Translations under genes and position numbers: made by a program
Shown: positions 4,855 through 5,825 of the stretch, piece after piece
How the letters are laid out: every line of letters begins with the position of its first letter
Position numbering within the stretch: the stretch's first letter is position 1
Assembly: GCA_903958285.1 (NCBI GenBank)
Contig: CAJBSR010000052.1
Coordinates: 1-5,825, forward strand
Direction: 5' to 3'
DNA: 5,825 nucleotides
Source: an uncultured Sphingomonadales bacterium
GTDB lineage: Bacteria > Pseudomonadota > Alphaproteobacteria > Sphingomonadales > Sphingomonadaceae
The notes under the pieces: model-generated
Databases searched by the model: none
Told to the model about the DNA's origin: nothing
Seen by the model: only the letters and a program-made list of their open reading frames with translations

Positions 4855-5825
4855 ATGGATCAGGCAAGCGCGGCGACAGCGCGCCACGGGATAAGCCTGC
4901 GGCAAGCCAATTTGGCGCTCGCGGTCTTTCTGGCAGCTTATATCCTGTCCTTTGTGGACCGTCAGATCCTTGGCTTGATGGTCGATCCGATCCGTCAGGA
5001 CCTTGGCTTGAGCGACCTGCAGATGGGCTTGTTGCAGGGCGCGGCCTTCGCGCTGCTTTACGCAATCGCTGGCATTCCCTTCGGGCTGGCGGCGGATCGG
5101 ATGTCGCGCAAAACGCTCATCATCGGCGGGGTGGTGACATGGAGCATCGCAACCGCACTTTGTGGCCTTGCCGGAAGCTTTGCCGCGCTGTTCCTAGCCC
5201 GGCTTTTCGTCGGCGTCGGCGAAGCGACCTTGTCACCGTCCGTCCATTCTTATCTGAGCGACGCCTACCCGGCGCATCGGCTGGCACGCGCCATGTCAAT
5301 CTACACGCTGGGCATTACCATAGGTGGCGGCGTGGCACTGATGGTTGGCGGTTCCGTCGTCGCTGCCATGGGCCGGGCTGGCACGCAAACGTTGCCTTTT
5401 TTGGGCAGCATGGAGCCATGGCAACTGGTCTTTGTTGCGGTTGCCCTGCCCGGCGCGCTTATCGCAGGCCTTGTTGCTGTCATCAAAGAACCGGACAGGC
5501 GCACCGGCAGCGACGGGCAGGCTCGGCAGATGCCTAGCCTTGCCACCGTACTCCAATATTTTTGGGCACATCGCCGCGCGTTTCTGGCGATTCATTTGAG
5601 CTCTGCGTCTTTCGGCATTTATGGATATGGAATCACCGGCTGGTATCCCACGCTGCTGATCCGCTCCCACGGGCTGACGCCTGCTGAGGCAGGGTTTTGG
5701 CTTGGCATGATTTACCTGCTGTGCGGCAGCCTCGGATCATTGGCCGGCGGCCGATGGTCTGAAAAGCTGGCTCTTGCCGGGCATGCAGACGCCAATCTGC
5801 GAATGGTGATGCTGGCCGCAGCGAC
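4855..5825 (+). CDS. MFS transporter, Spinster-like, second of a tandem pair (3' end outside window)
   Basis: The frame from ATG 4855 stays open to the window end, giving 323 residues, about three quarters of a typical MFS protein. TM1 carries F33-V-D35-R36-Q-I-L, the Asp-Arg pair usual for Spinster-like carriers. Motif A is G77-x3-D81-x3-R85-K86, and the helix 4 signature VGVGEATLSPS is at 119-129. It is collinear with the upstream MFS: EPWQLVF at 187-193 versus 189-195, WYPT-x-LIR near 263-270 versus 265-272, and D-x-NLR near 312 versus 314. The two are therefore paralogues, diverged well beyond a recent duplication at protein level. The frame is open upstream of 4855 but has no better start codon there. 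Retention of both copies suggests different cargos or directions, for example substrate uptake and product efflux. That is inference. Confidence 0.88.
   Translation, partial: MDQASAATARHGISLRQANLALAVFLAAYILSFVDRQILGLMVDPIRQDLGLSDLQMGLLQGAAFALLYAIAGIPFGLAADRMSRKTLIIGGVVTWSIATALCGLAGSFAALFLARLFVGVGEATLSPSVHSYLSDAYPAHRLARAMSIYTLGITIGGGVALMVGGSVVAAMGRAGTQTLPFLGSMEPWQLVFVAVALPGALIAGLVAVIKEPDRRTGSDGQARQMPSLATVLQYFWAHRRAFLAIHLSSASFGIYGYGITGWYPTLLIRSHGLTPAEAGFWLGMIYLLCGSLGSLAGGRWSEKLALAGHADANLRMVMLAAA

Noticed and set aside
1..5825. Search for tRNA genes, CRISPR repeats, insertion-sequence ends or transposase fragments
   Set aside because: No regularly spaced repeats, terminal inverted repeats, transposase motifs or tRNA-like cloverleaf sequence were seen on either strand by eye; a tRNA or covariance-model scan would settle it.

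Overview
The window is a compact stretch of GC-rich bacterial DNA with every supported gene on the + strand. Family content and sequence style (a KshA/DAF-36-like Rieske oxygenase, an acetoacetate decarboxylase-like protein, and Spinster-type MFS carriers in tandem) suggest an alphaproteobacterium, most likely a sphingomonad. That placement is an inference from gene families and composition; there is no rRNA or other marker here.

Layout: (1) 1-582, the C-terminal effector-binding part of a LysR-type regulator, cut by the window start. (2) 583-691, a regulatory spacer with two short dyads, one of which fits the T-N11-A rule for LysR-type operators, and a good ribosome binding site. (3) 692-1663, a Rieske [2Fe-2S] non-heme iron oxygenase. 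(4) 1664-1755, a conspicuously AT-rich spacer (27 G/C in 92 bases by hand count). (5) 1756-2556, an acetoacetate decarboxylase (ADC) superfamily enzyme. (6) 2562-3413, a short-chain dehydrogenase/reductase (SDR). (7) 3420-4787, a 12-TM MFS transporter. (8) 4788-4854, a spacer ending in a run of eight G. (9) 4855 to the window end, a second, homologous MFS transporter, cut by the window end.

The ADC, SDR and first MFS genes are separated by only 5-6 bases and are almost certainly co-transcribed. The Rieske gene upstream and the second MFS downstream probably belong to the same regulon. The likely picture is a catabolic or modifying cassette for a hydrophobic, possibly steroid- or terpenoid-like compound. 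The oxygenase would hydroxylate it, the SDR would oxidise an alcohol or reduce a ketone using NAD(H), and the ADC-like enzyme would use Schiff-base chemistry on a keto intermediate. The MFS carriers would move substrate, intermediate or product across the inner membrane, and the LysR protein would sense a pathway compound. The substrate cannot be read from the sequence. The reductase that the Rieske enzyme needs is not in the window. No RNA genes, CRISPR arrays, insertion sequences or convincing intrinsic terminators were seen.
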